NCBI GenBank assembly: GCA_036346355.1
Contig: JAYEVF010000048.1
Span: 96,001-160,000 of the forward strand
Length of the DNA stretch: 64,000 bases
Reading direction: 5' to 3'
From: Rhipidocladum racemiflorum
Lineage: Eukaryota; Streptophyta; Magnoliopsida; Poales; Poaceae
Positions 1-11,282 of this stretch are shown here, in pieces. The first letter of the stretch is position 1, and each line of letters begins with the position of its first letter. The position numbers and the translations under genes are program-made. The notes under the pieces were generated by a model that was not told where the DNA came from, did not search any database, and saw only the letters and a list, made by a program, of their open reading frames with translations.

Positions 1-99
1 GATGATCTAAACTGTTAACTTTTTATCCAATGATTAGAAAAATAACTGATTTTGATTCGAAATATTATTCGCATGATTATTGGCCAGACACGTTCTTCT

Positions 100-313
100 T
101 GTTGGAAAACCCATCTGGCCCATGAGGCCCAGTATGGTCCCTTGTCAAAACCCTAGTCGTAGGCTATAAATAGGAGGCAGGGGTCCCCCCCAATGTACAT
201 GCAACCAGAAATAAAGATCAATTCCCTCCTTCATCATGTGTCTCCCTCTCTCTGTTCTCCACATTAGATCTGTTCGGCAACCCTAGACTATTCGATAGTG
301 AGGTTGCTTAACA
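100..313 (+). repeat. 5' LTR of the copia element
   Basis: 214 bp, TGTTGG...TTAACA. It is close in sequence to the 3' LTR at 1597-1808. It contains a TATA box at 165-172 and a pyrimidine-rich TCCCTCTCTCT segment downstream. Confidence 0.9.
165..172 (+). promoter_or_regulatory. LTR TATA box (TATAAATA)
   Basis: GGCTATAAATAGGAGG is conserved in both LTRs (here and at 1661-1668). That fits the RNA polymerase II promoter of the element. Confidence 0.75.
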
Positions 314-336
314 CGTTATCAGCACGAAGCTCTACC
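314..336 (+). other. Putative primer-binding site, half-tRNA type
   Basis: The sequence right after the 5' LTR reads CGTTATCAGCACGAAGC and continues CTACC-like. It does not match the usual initiator-Met 3' end (TGGTATCAGAGC). From memory it resembles the complement of the anticodon-arm half of plant tRNA-Ile(AAU). Drosophila copia is known to prime from an internal tRNA fragment. The tRNA assignment is an inference. Confidence 0.5.
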
Positions 337-530
337 GGCGAACGTATTGAAAGGTGAGAAGAGGTAGGAAACAATATTGATATGTGATCTTTGAATTTCC
401 TAGGTGAACATGCCAGTGGCGTGGCACGAAGCAGCCAGACGGGCCCAGCACGGCACGAAGCCACCGTTGGCCTCTCCTCCCGCGGCAGTCGACCGGCCGG
501 CCGCCTGCTTGCTAGCTTTGCACGAAAAAG

Positions 531-702
531 CAGCCGACCAGCCGCATGCTTTCTAGCTTTGTATGCTCGCATACATGCATGGAAGAGCAGCCGCACGCTT
601 GCTGCTTACTAGCATTGCATGCTCGCATGCATGCATGGAAGAGCAGCCGCATGCTTGCTAGCTTTGCATACTCGCATGCATGCATGCATGGAAGAGCAGC
701 CG
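531..702 (+). repeat. Short tandem repeat in the copia interior
   Basis: About three imperfect copies of a 52-57 bp unit. Each contains GCATGCTCGCATGCATGCA, then GGAAGAGCAGCCGC. The GAGCAGCCGC landmark falls at 584, 641 and 693. Open frames across it are by-products of the repeat. Confidence 0.8.
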
Positions 703-1065
703 CGATGCATGTAGCATCGGCCCAGCGCACGCAGCCATCAGCCAGACGCGGTTAGGTGTGGCCCGACCTGGCATGCAGCCAGCCGGTCCGACACGATGAG
801 GCGTGGAGTGGCACAAAGCCGCCGGCCCCATGCGGGGTGGATGTGAATAGAAGGACATGCATGCACTTGCTTCTTTGCTTTGCATATGCATCTAGTTGCT
901 TGCATGCACGCATAGCACGTGACTCAGCCGGTCGGCCGGCCCGACGCTGCACGGTGCTGGCGCACGGCACGCAACCGGTTGGCCCGACGCACGCACACAG
1001 TCGCCGGCGTGGCACCCGACCGGCCCACCCACGGGGTGCATACGCACAAAGCGGCACATGCGTGT

Positions 1066-1346
1066 ATGAAGCCGTGTACAATGCAGCTTGTGTTGCTCAA
1101 GTGCAAATGGGATATGTGAAAAGCAACCACACAAAGCATATCAACCCCAAGTTCTTCTATGCTCATGAAATGCATAAGATGAACGAGATCAAGATACTAC
1201 ATACTAAGTCATGTGAAAACCTCGCATACTTATTCACTAAGTCACTCCCATCATCTTCTTTTGAAAGGTGCGTTAGAGGAATTGGGATGATGAGACTTAA
1301 AGAAGTGCATATTTCAGGAGGAGAGTTTTCACATACTCCTACATAA
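1066..1346 (+). pseudogene. C-terminal tail of Ty1-copia RNase H
   Basis: An open frame ending at 1346 carries the hallmark end of plant copia polyproteins. NAACVAQVQMGYVK lies near 1078. The motif for the TKH-P-FY-HE block, then LAYLFTKSLP and a C-x2-GIGM-RL tail, follows in order. Upstream of about 1066 the frame runs into unrelated GC-rich sequence, so only about 90 codons of pol remain. The element therefore has no RT or integrase of its own. Confidence 0.85.
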
Positions 1347-1578
1347 ATCTCGAACATGAAGTTTGAATACCCAATATGAATCTCGAAGATTAACATTGAA
1401 GTTTAGGTGAATTGTACTATTTTCCCTTAGTAAGTTTTTCACAGAAGTTTTCTTACATAAGGTTTTAACGAGGCGATTCGTGCAACACAGTAAGCGTATG
1501 CTATGTACTCTTTCTCCAAGTATTTTTTTTCCTACTGGGTTTTTCTGGAGTTTTGATGAGGCATATACATTTCGCGGC

Positions 1579-1596
1579 AAAGGGCCCAAGGGGGAG
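1579..1596 (+). other. Polypurine tract of the copia element
   Basis: AAAGGGCCCAAGGGGGAG immediately precedes the 3' LTR, the position of the plus-strand primer. Confidence 0.75.
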
Positions 1597-1808
1597 TGTT
1601 GAGAAACCCATCTAGCCCATGAAGCCCAGTATGGTCCCTTGCCGAAACCTAGTCGTAGGCTATAAATAGGAGGCAGGGGTCCTCCCAATTTATATGCAAT
1701 CAGAAATAAAGATCAATTACCTCCTCCATCCTGTGTCTCCCTCTCTCTGTTCTCCACTTTAGATCCGTTTGACAACTCCGGACTATTCGATAGCGAGGCT
1801 GCTTAACA
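1597..1808 (+). repeat. 3' LTR of the copia element
   Basis: 212 bp, TGTTGAG...TTAACA, followed directly by the TSD CTTCT. It differs from the 5' LTR by scattered substitutions and small indels, so the insertion is not very recent. Confidence 0.9.
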
Positions 1809-1813
1809 CTTCT

Positions 1814-3119
1814 AACTAACGTAGAGCTGCAATTTACACCCTATAAATACTTGATACGACCAATTAACATCTGTGTAAGTTATGACGTAACAAGGGCATG
1901 ATGTCCCTCAGCCAGCTTAGTTAATTGCCGTGTAAAAATGCTCTAGCAATATTAAATTATTTATTAACTACTAACGAAAACCGATTGGGCTCTTCACCAC
2001 AAGATACTGTAGCAACATATTTCCCGTCAAATTTAGCACCTGAAGATGTGGTAAAACGGAAAAGTATTAGAATACCTGCTATTGGCCATTACTTCGATCT
2101 TCTAATTATTTGGTAGAAAATATTTATTCAATGCAGTGCAAGTATATTTCTTGATAAATCTAAAAAAATTATGTGTATTAGTGATCAAAATTTTATAAGG
2201 TTGATTAGATGGATTTTAGGACAACATTTATTTTGCACCGGAGAGGTAGTATATCCAATGACGGGGCAACTTTTGTTTTCAGTGATACTATACACAATCA
2301 CCTTGTGAAAACCAGCCCTTAATTTATTAAGCAAACCTGACTTTATCATAATTGTAGCACTACTCAACAAGTTACCAAACCGTGTTGCATAAAAAATGAA
2401 ATAACGATGTGATTTAGAGGGGGAAAAATTATGAACACTAACATGACATCTCAACCCCTTATGACTAGCCATGAATCAAATTGACACTATTTTCTTACGA
2501 ACAACACCTAGTTATTGGTCAGGACGCAGAGCAAGCGAACTGTCGCTTCCGCGTTCACCGGCTAGCTAGCTAGCTTGCGTCCTCCATGCGTATGTACATA
2601 CACAGCTAGCTAGAACATTGAAAAATAACAGAGCAAAAGCTAACTAATAGTTTTCTCTCACACTGTCGTACATATCTTCAACTAGCTGCACAGGAAAGGA
2701 ACATACGATCTTCTAGCGTCATTTTTCCTCTCAAAAGAATTAAAGACATGTGCACCATTGAATTGAATCAAATTTCCCAACCATTAATTTACGAAATCAT
2801 GTCACCGATCGCGCTATCACCATTGCAGTTGTCTTATGCATCTAAATACCAACGTCGTGCTTGGCTTATTTGATTGAATAGCCACTGATGTGTCACAATT
2901 TGAAAGAAAAAAAAACTCAATAGAAGTTGGCCATAATATTGGGGAGAATGGACACTTAATTAAGGGGTATTTGGACGGTGAAATAGCCTGCAGCCCGCAG
3001 AGGTGTCAATGAACGGTAAAACGGAAGTTTTGAAACGTGGAAGAAGATAGAATATTCTGTCTTGACTTGTCGTTGCTTGCTAGCTTAGTTTTGGATTAAG
3101 CACCCGGTTCGTTCGGTGA
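1814..3119. other. Intergenic stretch, nothing recognised
   Basis: AT-rich sequence with only short open frames. I see no family signature, splice structure or terminal repeat. Confidence 0.5.
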
Positions 3120-3121
3120 TA

Positions 3122-3356
3122 CTCCCTCTGTCCCACAAAGAGTGCATTTTTAGGATTTTTAAGACAGATTAGTGTGCAAGGTAAATGACTAATGTGCCCC
3201 TTATTACTCCATACACAAGCATGGTGGTGCTTCGGTTTCCACAAGCACTTAAATGAGCATGCATACACTTACAGCTGGGCCCTACAGATTAAAGATGCAT
3301 TCTTTGTAGGACAAAATTTGAACACTAGAAATGCACTCTTTGTGGGACAGAGAGAG
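3122..3356. mobile_element. Stowaway-like MITE
   Basis: 235 bp with near-perfect terminal inverted repeats. The left end is CTCCCTCTGTCCCACAAAG; the right end is its reverse complement with one or two changes, ending GACAGAGAGAG. It is flanked by TA on both sides (3120-3121 and 3357-3358), the Tc1/mariner target duplication. There is no coding capacity. The TIR matches the grass Stowaway consensus (CTCCCTCCGTCCC). Confidence 0.92.
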
Positions 3357-3488
3357 TACGAAAGAAGATAGAATATCCTGGATGAATACCATACAACGAA
3401 ACGTCAGAAACTAACGAATCCCGCACTAATGTTTCAAAAACAGCTCGGATCTCAAAAAATAGTTGAGATATCAATGTGAAGGCAGCAT

Positions 3489-3892
3489 GAGGGTTCAAAA
3501 AATCGACGAAAATCGCTCGATTTTCGCGATTTTCGGTCATATCGCCGCGGCCCGATATCAAAAACCGGTCGGTAAACCGATCCAATTCAAAAAATAATTC
3601 AAAAAAATTCAAAAATTCAAAAAAATTTACGTGTCAAAAACCGGTCGAAAATCGGTGGAAATCGGTCGATTTTCGCCAAAAATCGTCGAAAATCGCTACA
3701 AAAATCGATCGCACAAAAAAGTTCAACAAGGTCGTCGATTTTCCACGAGAAATCGTCGACGATTTTTGAAATTTTTTTGAAAAAATTTGGTTTTTGAATT
3801 CATCCGATTTTTAACGATTTTCGACTCGATTTTTGCGATTATCGAAAATCACTGTTCATGCGAAAATCGACGAAACGATTTAGTGAACCCTG
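3489..3892. mobile_element. Small non-autonomous hAT-like element
   Basis: 404 bp flanked by a perfect 8 bp duplication GGCAGCAT (3481-3488 and 3893-3900). The left end GAGGGTTCAAAAAATCG pairs with the inverse of the right end (CAGGGTTCACTAAATCG) at 14 of 17 positions. The body is made almost entirely of short inverted words of the type CGATTTTCG/CGAAAATCG. There is no open frame of note. The 8 bp TSD and CAGGG end fit hAT. It resembles the 1.5 kb element at 39,058-40,585 in style. Confidence 0.75.
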
Positions 3893-3900
3893 GGCAGCAT

Positions 3901-4445
3901 ACGCTACGTACATATATAATACATGCCAAGCGGGTCAATCAGCATTGTTGGACTGAATCTATATGAAAACTGAACCAATCAATTAACTAAAACTTTGTCT
4001 CTGTCATGCATGCAGCCGCTAATTGTTAGACCTGCTCACGAGTTTTTTCTTTTAATTTTTGCATATCTCGTGTTGCTGACTTCTCCTTTCTTTGGAAACG
4101 CAAGTTGTTTGCTACTTCTCTGCTAACAAAATTTTAGTTCTTCTACTCCCTTGTAGACATATACCATCCAAACGTATACAAATGCAAGCTTAAGTACGTA
4201 CGCAGTGTGTATATCTGTACTCTGTACAGTGTGTATATGTATATATACACGTGTAGCTGTTGACAAATATATAGGTAAAGAAAGCCATGCCCAGTTAACC
4301 GATCACGCAATCTTGCTACCGAACTGATCCTCTAAATAATCTAACTGCAACGCAGTGTGTATGTATAGCTTAAGATATACTAGATGTGTGGGCGCGGCAC
4401 ACACCACGCCAGCCGCAACATGTTCGCACATGGCAGTACCGGCGC
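3901..4445. other. Intergenic stretch, nothing recognised
   Basis: Contains a GT/TA-rich patch near 4205-4260. I see no gene or transposon end. Confidence 0.4.
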
Positions 4446-4745
4446 ACACATAAATTCGAATTTTGGAGGTATTTTCACCAAAAAGAGATTTGGATGAAAT
4501 TTTAAATTTTGCAGGGGCCTTTTAGTAAAAAAAAAGTGGTGAAATCTGGATTTTTAAGGACTTTTTGGTTTTTGGGTGCCTTTTCGCAAAAAATAGTTCT
4601 GGATGTAATTTTTGAAATATCTGGTGCCTTTACCAAGAAACCCGTGAAATCCAGTTTTTTGGGCCTTTTTGTAAAAAAGGATTTGAATGTAATTCTTAGA
4701 ATATATGGGGTCCTTTTCGCAAAAAGAGATTCGAGCAGCAAGAAA
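4446..4745 (+). repeat. Degenerate tandem repeat, roughly 60-80 bp unit
   Basis: Four to five diverged copies of a unit containing GG(G/T)(G/T)CCTTTTCGCAAAAA and a GGATGTAATTTTTGAAATAT-type segment. Open frames on both strands through it follow the repeat and do not look like genes. Confidence 0.6.
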
Positions 4746-5114
4746 TCAAGTGCGCCAAGCGCGCGCGGGCCCGCGGGATTCAAGGCACGACCTCGACGCG
4801 GTAGAGAAGCTTGTTATCGCTGTGCCACGCGATCGTTATTTAATATACTAAGGGTAATAAAATACTTATTCACAGGTTTACAAAGCGGCGATAAGGCACA
4901 GTGCGGAACGACCACGTCGTCTCGAAATCGGCGTCAACACCACGGCCAGCTAGGAATCCTTTCGGGTTTTATACACGGGGTATGTTTTATATATATGGTG
5001 TATATGCTTCAGATCAATCATATGCGCAAACAGTGTGTACGATGTGTGTATATACACGTACCTACGTACGCCACTAGTCTAGCACACTTGAATTAGTTAA
5101 GTTTGAAACCTTCG

Positions 5115-5116
<2 letters not shown>

Positions 5117-5190
<74 letters not shown>
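5117..5190. repeat. (TA)n/(CA)n microsatellite
   Basis: About 29 TA dinucleotides followed by about eight CA dinucleotides. A 70-codon frame across it encodes Tyr-Ile repeats and is not a gene. Confidence 0.97.
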
Positions 5191-5191
<1 letters not shown>

Positions 5192-5566
5192 CGTACCTTC
5201 CCGGTTTAACTACGAACTGTGGCATCATCAGTGGTCAAATCATCGAGTTGTACCACTCAAACAGCCACGTTCTGCCCAAGCTTACATCCCCAACATGCGA
5301 TTAAACAAACATTGAGAAGCGAGAATTAAGCAGGCTTTTGGGATATTGATGTTTGGCAGAGAAACTGTCCTCTTGATTACTTTATCCAAACCTATATAAT
5401 ATTTGTGGACAACAATAGGAAACGTCGGCTGAAATTTGTAGAGAAAGCGTGTAACTTGACTTAAGAAGAAATTTTGATGAGACAAGTTAGGCAATTGGCA
5501 TGAGTTACAAGAAATTACGTTATCGATCAATCCTTCTTCTGAAAAAGATACTTTCGTTTGGGCTTA
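5191..5566. other. Intergenic stretch, nothing recognised
   Basis: No family signature seen on either strand. Confidence 0.4.
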
Positions 5567-5976
5567 GGCCCTGTTTGTTTCAGCTGGGAATTGTAGAAAG
5601 CATCTTTTAAAATCTGGATTGTAAAAGCTGGATTGTTAAAAGCTGAAAGTTGAAAAGCTGATGGCTGTTTGGCAATCCAGATTATAGTGTGTTTGGATTG
5701 CTATTTTTGCTTGGCAAAAGTCTGTGGTACCCTTAATTATAGGTTGAAAAGTCTGTGTGAACAGTGGGGGCAATGGTGGGTAATTTTCACTGAAGTTGGA
5801 TGGATATTGTGGTCTTTTGCAAAAAAAAGCTGAGAAAAGCTCCTCCAGAGTGGATTGTGGGATTACTACAATCTGGCCTCCAGATTATTACAATCCTGAT
5901 TGAAAGCTTCCTGTTTGTTGACATTCCAGCTTTTAAAAGCAGCTTTCTACAATCCCTAGCTGAAACAAACAGGGCC
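5567..5976. mobile_element. Tourist-like MITE (PIF/Harbinger)
   Basis: 410 bp. The ends are inverted repeats: GGCCCTGTTTGTTTCAGCT at the left and AGCTGAAACAAACAGGGCC at the right. It is flanked by TTA on both sides (5564-5566 and 5977-5979). Self-complementarity continues inward (GAAAGCA... against ...GCTTTCTACAATCCC). It has no coding capacity. The GGCCCTGTTTGTTT end is a common grass MITE terminus. Confidence 0.9.
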
Positions 5977-6050
5977 TTAGAAAAGTCAGGAAGTTCTCAA
6001 CGAGATCAATGTATAAAGCTTTGAGTTGTAGAGGTGTAAATGATAGTAGA

Positions 6051-6255
6051 ATGATGGATGTTTGTAAAGCTACAATCCCGCTAAAAAGTAAACACTTTAT
6101 GTGGTTAGTTTTTAAAGATAGAATTCAATCAGCAGAACAACCGATGAAAAGATCTTGGAATGAAAATATCTCATAATTTTGCTTGCAACAGTGCTGGTCC
6201 ATTTGGCTAAATAAAAATTATATGGTGTTTAATCATAAAGTCATTGCTAATTCAG
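6051..6255 (+). pseudogene. LINE 3' remnant (reverse-transcriptase zinc-binding region)
   Basis: Translation from about 6075 reads IPLKSKHFMWLVFKDRIQSA, then RSWN. After two stop codons a C-x2-CWSIWLNKN motif follows. This order is the zf-RVT domain at the end of plant LINE polyproteins. Stops interrupt it and no upstream RT is present in the window, so it is a short dead fragment. Confidence 0.6.
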
Positions 6256-6746
6256 TTACTGTAGTGTATAAAGTTTTCTCATTTCTTTATCATTAGCAGA
6301 AACTTTTGAAGAAGAATATCCAGATGGAAGTGGAACAAACGATCTCCAAACTCTTGGGAAAATTGCGAAGCTTACGGGATGAAGAGTAAGATGTGGCATG
6401 GTTCTGGTGAAGTTGCTTTTGTTTTCGTCACGTTGATCTCTTAACCCATTTAGTTAAGGTGCTGAACCTTAGCAGGCTGTCTAGTTTGGTTACCTTATGT
6501 TTATCTCATCTTGCACCTAGATCTTAGGACTTACACATTTGTGGATGGTGGATATGTATGGGACGCACCTCTTCTGTCGAAAATAGAACACTTTATGTGC
6601 TTGGTGATAAACAACAAGCACAATTTGTTTTAGTGCTGTATGAGAGACAGTATGAATTGGAAAGCAAATCTGCTTTTATGGAGGATTTCCTAGTTGATAT
6701 TGTAGGTAAAGCAGGAAGAAAGAAGAATAGAATAAACTGCAGTGAT

Positions 6747-6765
6747 CACTACTACAGAAAAGGCC
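6747..6765 (+). mobile_element. Left terminus of a CACTA (En/Spm) transposon
   Basis: CACTACTACAGAAAAGGCC is a CACTA terminal inverted repeat. It is followed by subterminal words of the type AGATGGTTCAGAAA and CATAGATAG/GTTC. The matching right end was not found in the window. The coding remnants of a CACTA element on the reverse strand (10,440-11,277; 31,202-32,807; 35,619-35,877) may belong to the same transposon. Confidence 0.7.
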
Positions 6766-7199
6766 ATTATAGATGGTTCAGAAACGTCATCACATACGGT
6801 TTTCTGAACTGTTTATAAGCATGTGTCACTGATAATAATGGCGTATCACGGACGATTCATGGTAAAAACCATTAATGATAATACTGTCATAGATAGATTG
6901 TATCAAGAACAGTTTGTGATAGTCTTAGATAGTTCTTGGCTGGTAAGCATAGGGAACTGCCACATGACACTATTCATACTCTAGACATTGCTCTTAGAGA
7001 ATATCCAAAAGTAAAGCTAAGTACCTTCTCACATCCTTGACAACAAATATTGATGCGTTTCTAGGTAAAATCCAATTCCATCCACAATTTGCCTACTTTC
7101 ATAAGGAACTATGGATGGAATTAGATTTTGCCTTAGAATCCATCAACATTTATTCTCACAGATGCAAGGAGGTACTCAACTTTGCTGTTGGACATTTCC

Positions 7200-10180
7200 T
7201 AAGAGCAATTTTTAGAGCATAAATAGTATCATGTGTGTGAGATCCTCCCTTTTATGATATTGAGTATCATAAAACATAGGTTCTAAATATGCATCATGTG
7301 CTAGTCCCTGGATTAGTCGCTAGCATACATATACACAAATTGCGATCACGACCATACATCACATATTATTACAATTATAGCGGAAGCAGTTCTTACAAAT
7401 ATCTATTACAAACCAAAAGATAACTTTATCAGTTTGCCCAATTACCCATTTCTCCACTGGCAACTGACAAGGTAAAACTCTAGGTAGAAACATGGTCGTT
7501 ACCCTCGTATTCTGTGTCAACGTATGTATCCTCGAAGTATTCTATTCCTTCACCTAAAACAACGAATATAGCAAGATTGAGTACATTATGTACTCAGCAA
7601 GACTTAAGGTGTTTGCAAATCCTAAATATATACAAGCTAATACAAAGAAAGTTTCTACAATTATTTGTTGAAAGTTGAATTGAACATAAGTTCTGAACAG
7701 TAAATTGAAAGTATAATTTGTAAATACATTTAACAGTAAGTAAAATAATAAGCATCAGTAATAACATATCTCAGATGAATATAACCAACTTATCGCATCA
7801 AATTTTCAGCCAACATATGCCACAATCTTACTATACTACCAACACATGGCACAACAACTGAACTCAACCTTGCCAACATATGACAAGCATTGAATCATCT
7901 GTGGGGCAATTTCTCTATTATCACATTTTATCTCCGCATCCCATTTTATGAAAATATTAAAATTCTAACTATGTGATGACATTACCAAGTGCTCATGACC
8001 ACGAGCGCGGCTAATCGATTAGTTTTAACTCTGTAGAGGTATAGAATTTTTACTCGCAAGGAATGATTATCTCTTTTTACAATGCATATTTAACACACTT
8101 TCTTTAGTGTGTCGCAGAGAAATCAAATATAACTTTTGCATTACTTATTCATAACTTTGCACCATCCCGGTGATGTCAAACCTTTTCTATGGTAGCAGAA
8201 ATGCTCACCCAAAACATATCAATTTTTCTCTCACACTGGCAGTTCATCCCTGCCGCACCTGTTTCTCCCCAATAGCAAAGCGTACACCATTGCATTGGTA
8301 TGTGTTGGACCCACACCTCTATGTGGACACCCCTACGAGCAACTTCCATCCAGAAGTACGTGCTGCTACAACCTTCCAATGTGCAAAGTCAGTTTTAAGT
8401 AACTTAATTTGTTATAGCTGTCCCATACCAGCCCTTGTGGTTGTATGATTACCTTGGCATAAAAACAACAGCATAGTTCGGTCCTTATATTGATTCAGGT
8501 GAATCTTGCCCTATCTAACTGCAAGTATACCCTCGCACATCCAGCTATTGCCAATATTCACCCGTGTCCAAATCTATAACATCCCGAACTTTTCAAAAAT
8601 AGCAAAAAAAAATAAATATTTAATATTTAAAAATAGAATTGTATAAAATTTAATGAATATCAGAAATTTTTGTTCAAACTAATATCTTTTATCCATTTCT
8701 TGAATTCTAGTCTCAATAAAAGAACAATCATAGTATTGAATTTCTTTCTATCAAATTGAGTAAACTAAGAAAATAAAATTTCAAAATATGAAATAACTTC
8801 AAGAATAAATTTTCTAAAATTTTAAATCATGTAACGATTTTCCTCATTGAAAAGTTATTTAGTGAAAAGATAAGAAGTAAAAAGGTAACAGATAAAAAAG
8901 ATAAAAAGGTTGAAATTAAAATAAGAGGAAAATATCTAAAATGCTATAAAACCCCTAGACATCTCTGAAAACCTATTTTGGTGGTCAAAAATCAATGTGA
9001 ACCCATAAAATCAATGAAATAACGTGTTTTAACTCTAAACAGTATAGTAAAAGATTTTTGTAGAATTCTACTGACCTTAGCTGAAGCTAAAGTTTTTACC
9101 ATGTTATCTCTAGAACCTTATATACATCTGGTAAAATTGGTAAAAATTAATATTGAAATTTATAATTTATTTTGAGTTATTAATTCTAGTTCTAAAAATC
9201 TACAAATTAGAGTAAAAATATTGCCAAGCAATGCCTAATGATCAACAAATATTGTCGGTAACAGAAGGAATAGACATAGAACATCAATGTATAATAAGAA
9301 ATGGTAGCAAGCAGCGTGAACATTTATATGAGCCATTAATCAAATTCAAGCAAGCAAATTAACCTATATATACAAATAAGCATATAGCAGATTATGAAAG
9401 CTGAAAAGTATTATCACAAATTGTCTCTCTATAGCTCAATCTTCATAGAACAAAGCCACTCTAGCATGCAAGGTCCCCAAGACATTCAGTTGTCTAGCTC
9501 CTTTGCAACCATAATCAGATTAAAATGATAGAAGGTTGAGTATACTCACAACACATTGACTGATAATTAGTGCAAATAATGAGTGTTTTAGAGATACAAA
9601 GCTGCAACCACCTAGTGAGGCAATTCACCAAGTGGCCAAAGGAGATGACTTCATCGAGCGACACTCGCGCGAATTGAAGGACCACAGCTGAGCCACCACT
9701 TGAGGCCTCGAAGGACCACAGCCGAATCAATCTACCACACAACTTAGCCAATCCACCATGTACCTCAAGCTTCTAGCAGAGTTAGCCCCTTCAATCACGT
9801 CGTATTACACGCCTCTCAAAACACGCAACTGATCAAGAATTTCTCACAAAATCCTAGCCCCGAGTGACACTCGCACGGATTGATCAATATCAACGGATCA
9901 AGGTGTGGAACGAAAAAGAAGTCAAGGGTGGATGAGGAAGACGAAACTAGTGCATGTAGATGAGCACACCAATGCCAAGCACATAGGTGGCCTTGGCCGC
10001 AACGAATAGGTTCTCGTAGTCGTGGATGATGAAACAAATGAACTTGAGCGCTGCCATGTCGGTGACTACAGCAAGGAAGGCCTTCACCTTAAGCAAGGGC
10101 GAGGGCTTAGGCGATAGTTTGGGGTGTGACTCGGTAGCGCAGGGAGGTAGAGAGGCGACGAGCAAGGGTGAGGTGGTCAC
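7200..10180. other. AT-rich stretch, probably old LTR debris inside the CACTA
   Basis: No protein-coding signature was found. Two hints point to LTR-derived sequence. The segment 7500-7620 read on the reverse strand resembles the downstream part of grass gypsy LTRs (CTTGCTGAGTACAT). At about 8577 there is an LTR-start-like word, TATAACATCCCGAAC. No boundaries or TSD could be fixed. Confidence 0.35.
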
Positions 10181-10184
10181 AAAC

Positions 10185-10430
10185 GATTCTAGTAAAGAAT
10201 CATCTATGATGTGAGTTTCATTGATAGTTCAAGAACAGTCTGTGATACATTATTGCCATCTAGTAAAGAACCATTTGTGATGTGCACCATAGCACAGACG
10301 GTTCTAGTAAGTAATCGTCTGTGATGTGCGCCACATCACAGATGATTCTTTACTAGAACTGTCTATGGTATGTGATATATCACAGATGGTTCCTTAAATG
10401 GAACCATCTATGATATTAGTTTTTACTACT
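10185..10430. repeat. CACTA subterminal repeat cluster
   Basis: Repeated direct and inverted copies of CATCACAGA(C/T)G(A/G)TTCT and AGTAAAGAATC(A/G)TCT occur here, for example near 10,185, 10,260, 10,300, 10,345 and 10,385. This is the typical array of transposase-binding sites near the ends of grass CACTA elements. Confidence 0.75.
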
Positions 10431-10439
10431 AAATATTTT

Positions 10440-11277
10440 TTTCTATTTATTGGCTTGCCTCAAAAAATCCTAGCCATGCCCTCCGAAACAAGAAGATTAC
10501 ACAAATTATATCAATAGCAGATTACACACAACACAAGTAGATTACAATTCACAAATTCAAACAAGTTTCACAAATTAACCAATAGAATGCCCAAGTTTCA
10601 CAAATTAGGCAGCGTGGAATGTGCCTTTTGGAGCTATGACCTCACGCGTTAAGAAGTTAGAGAAGCTTTCTCGAATTGCCTTCAGTTGGACCTTTTCAAC
10701 GTAGTAGCATCGTTAATCTTCTTTATACCAATGAATGTTCGTATTTATGGAAAAAATAGAAGGCACATAGGTTATTTCCCTATCCATGTTGGCCGTACTA
10801 CGAAAATAGAATTGGTTAGTTCCAGGGGCATTATTATGAAGTGATATAGGATTATTGTGTACTAGCGGCTACTGAAAAGTCAAAATTGTGTTTCAGCTTT
10901 GACACTTCATTGTGTGGCCCTCCATGAGGTCTATACACTTTGAACAGCCTATGTGATTCAAAAAATTTAGCCTCAGACATTCCACATGTTACAAAAGAAT
11001 TATCTATGGAGGAAACGTGATTACCTATCGAGTAGTCTTCCAATAGACCTCAAGTCGTGGCTACCCTTACATAAGGAATCAACGTAGCTAACTTGATTTT
11101 TTTTTCTTTGTTCAAATACAATTATAACCTAGTGAAACCTACACAGGATGTAGTGTAACACTTATGATGTTGTAGGGTAGAAGTATTTACACTTTATAGC
11201 GTTGAGCCAGCGATACCTCTATCACATAATCCTCAACTTAAGTAGCATTTCCATTCATTGTTTGGCTCGAGACTATT
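10440..11277 (-). pseudogene. CACTA-encoded protein remnant, downstream part
   Basis: Reverse-strand coding-like segments between the subterminal repeats and the gypsy insertion at 11,278, with stops between them. They are weak on their own. The segment joins across the TGTGG target site to the clearer CACTA remnant that resumes at 31,202. A region near 10,630-10,700 could be the end of the second CACTA open frame, which in this superfamily often encodes a Ulp1-like protease, but I cannot see catalytic residues. Confidence 0.4.
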
Positions 11278-11282
11278 TGTGG

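Larger units (their letters stand above)
100..1808 (+). mobile_element. Internally deleted Ty1-copia LTR element with intact TSD
   Basis: Two closely similar LTRs (100-313 and 1597-1808) bound a 1.3 kb interior. The target-site duplication CTTCT is perfect at 95-99 and 1809-1813. Each LTR starts TGTTG and ends TTAACA. A purine-rich tract (1579-1596) lies just before the 3' LTR, and a primer-binding-like site follows the 5' LTR. Only the tail of the copia RNase H survives in the interior. The rest is GC-rich sequence with short tandem repeats and no gag, protease, integrase or RT signature. The element is therefore non-autonomous and would depend on a full-length relative for transposition. 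Confidence 0.9.

Noticed and set aside
5103..5315. 70-codon open frame with Tyr-Ile repeats
   Set aside because: It is the translation of a (TA)n microsatellite.
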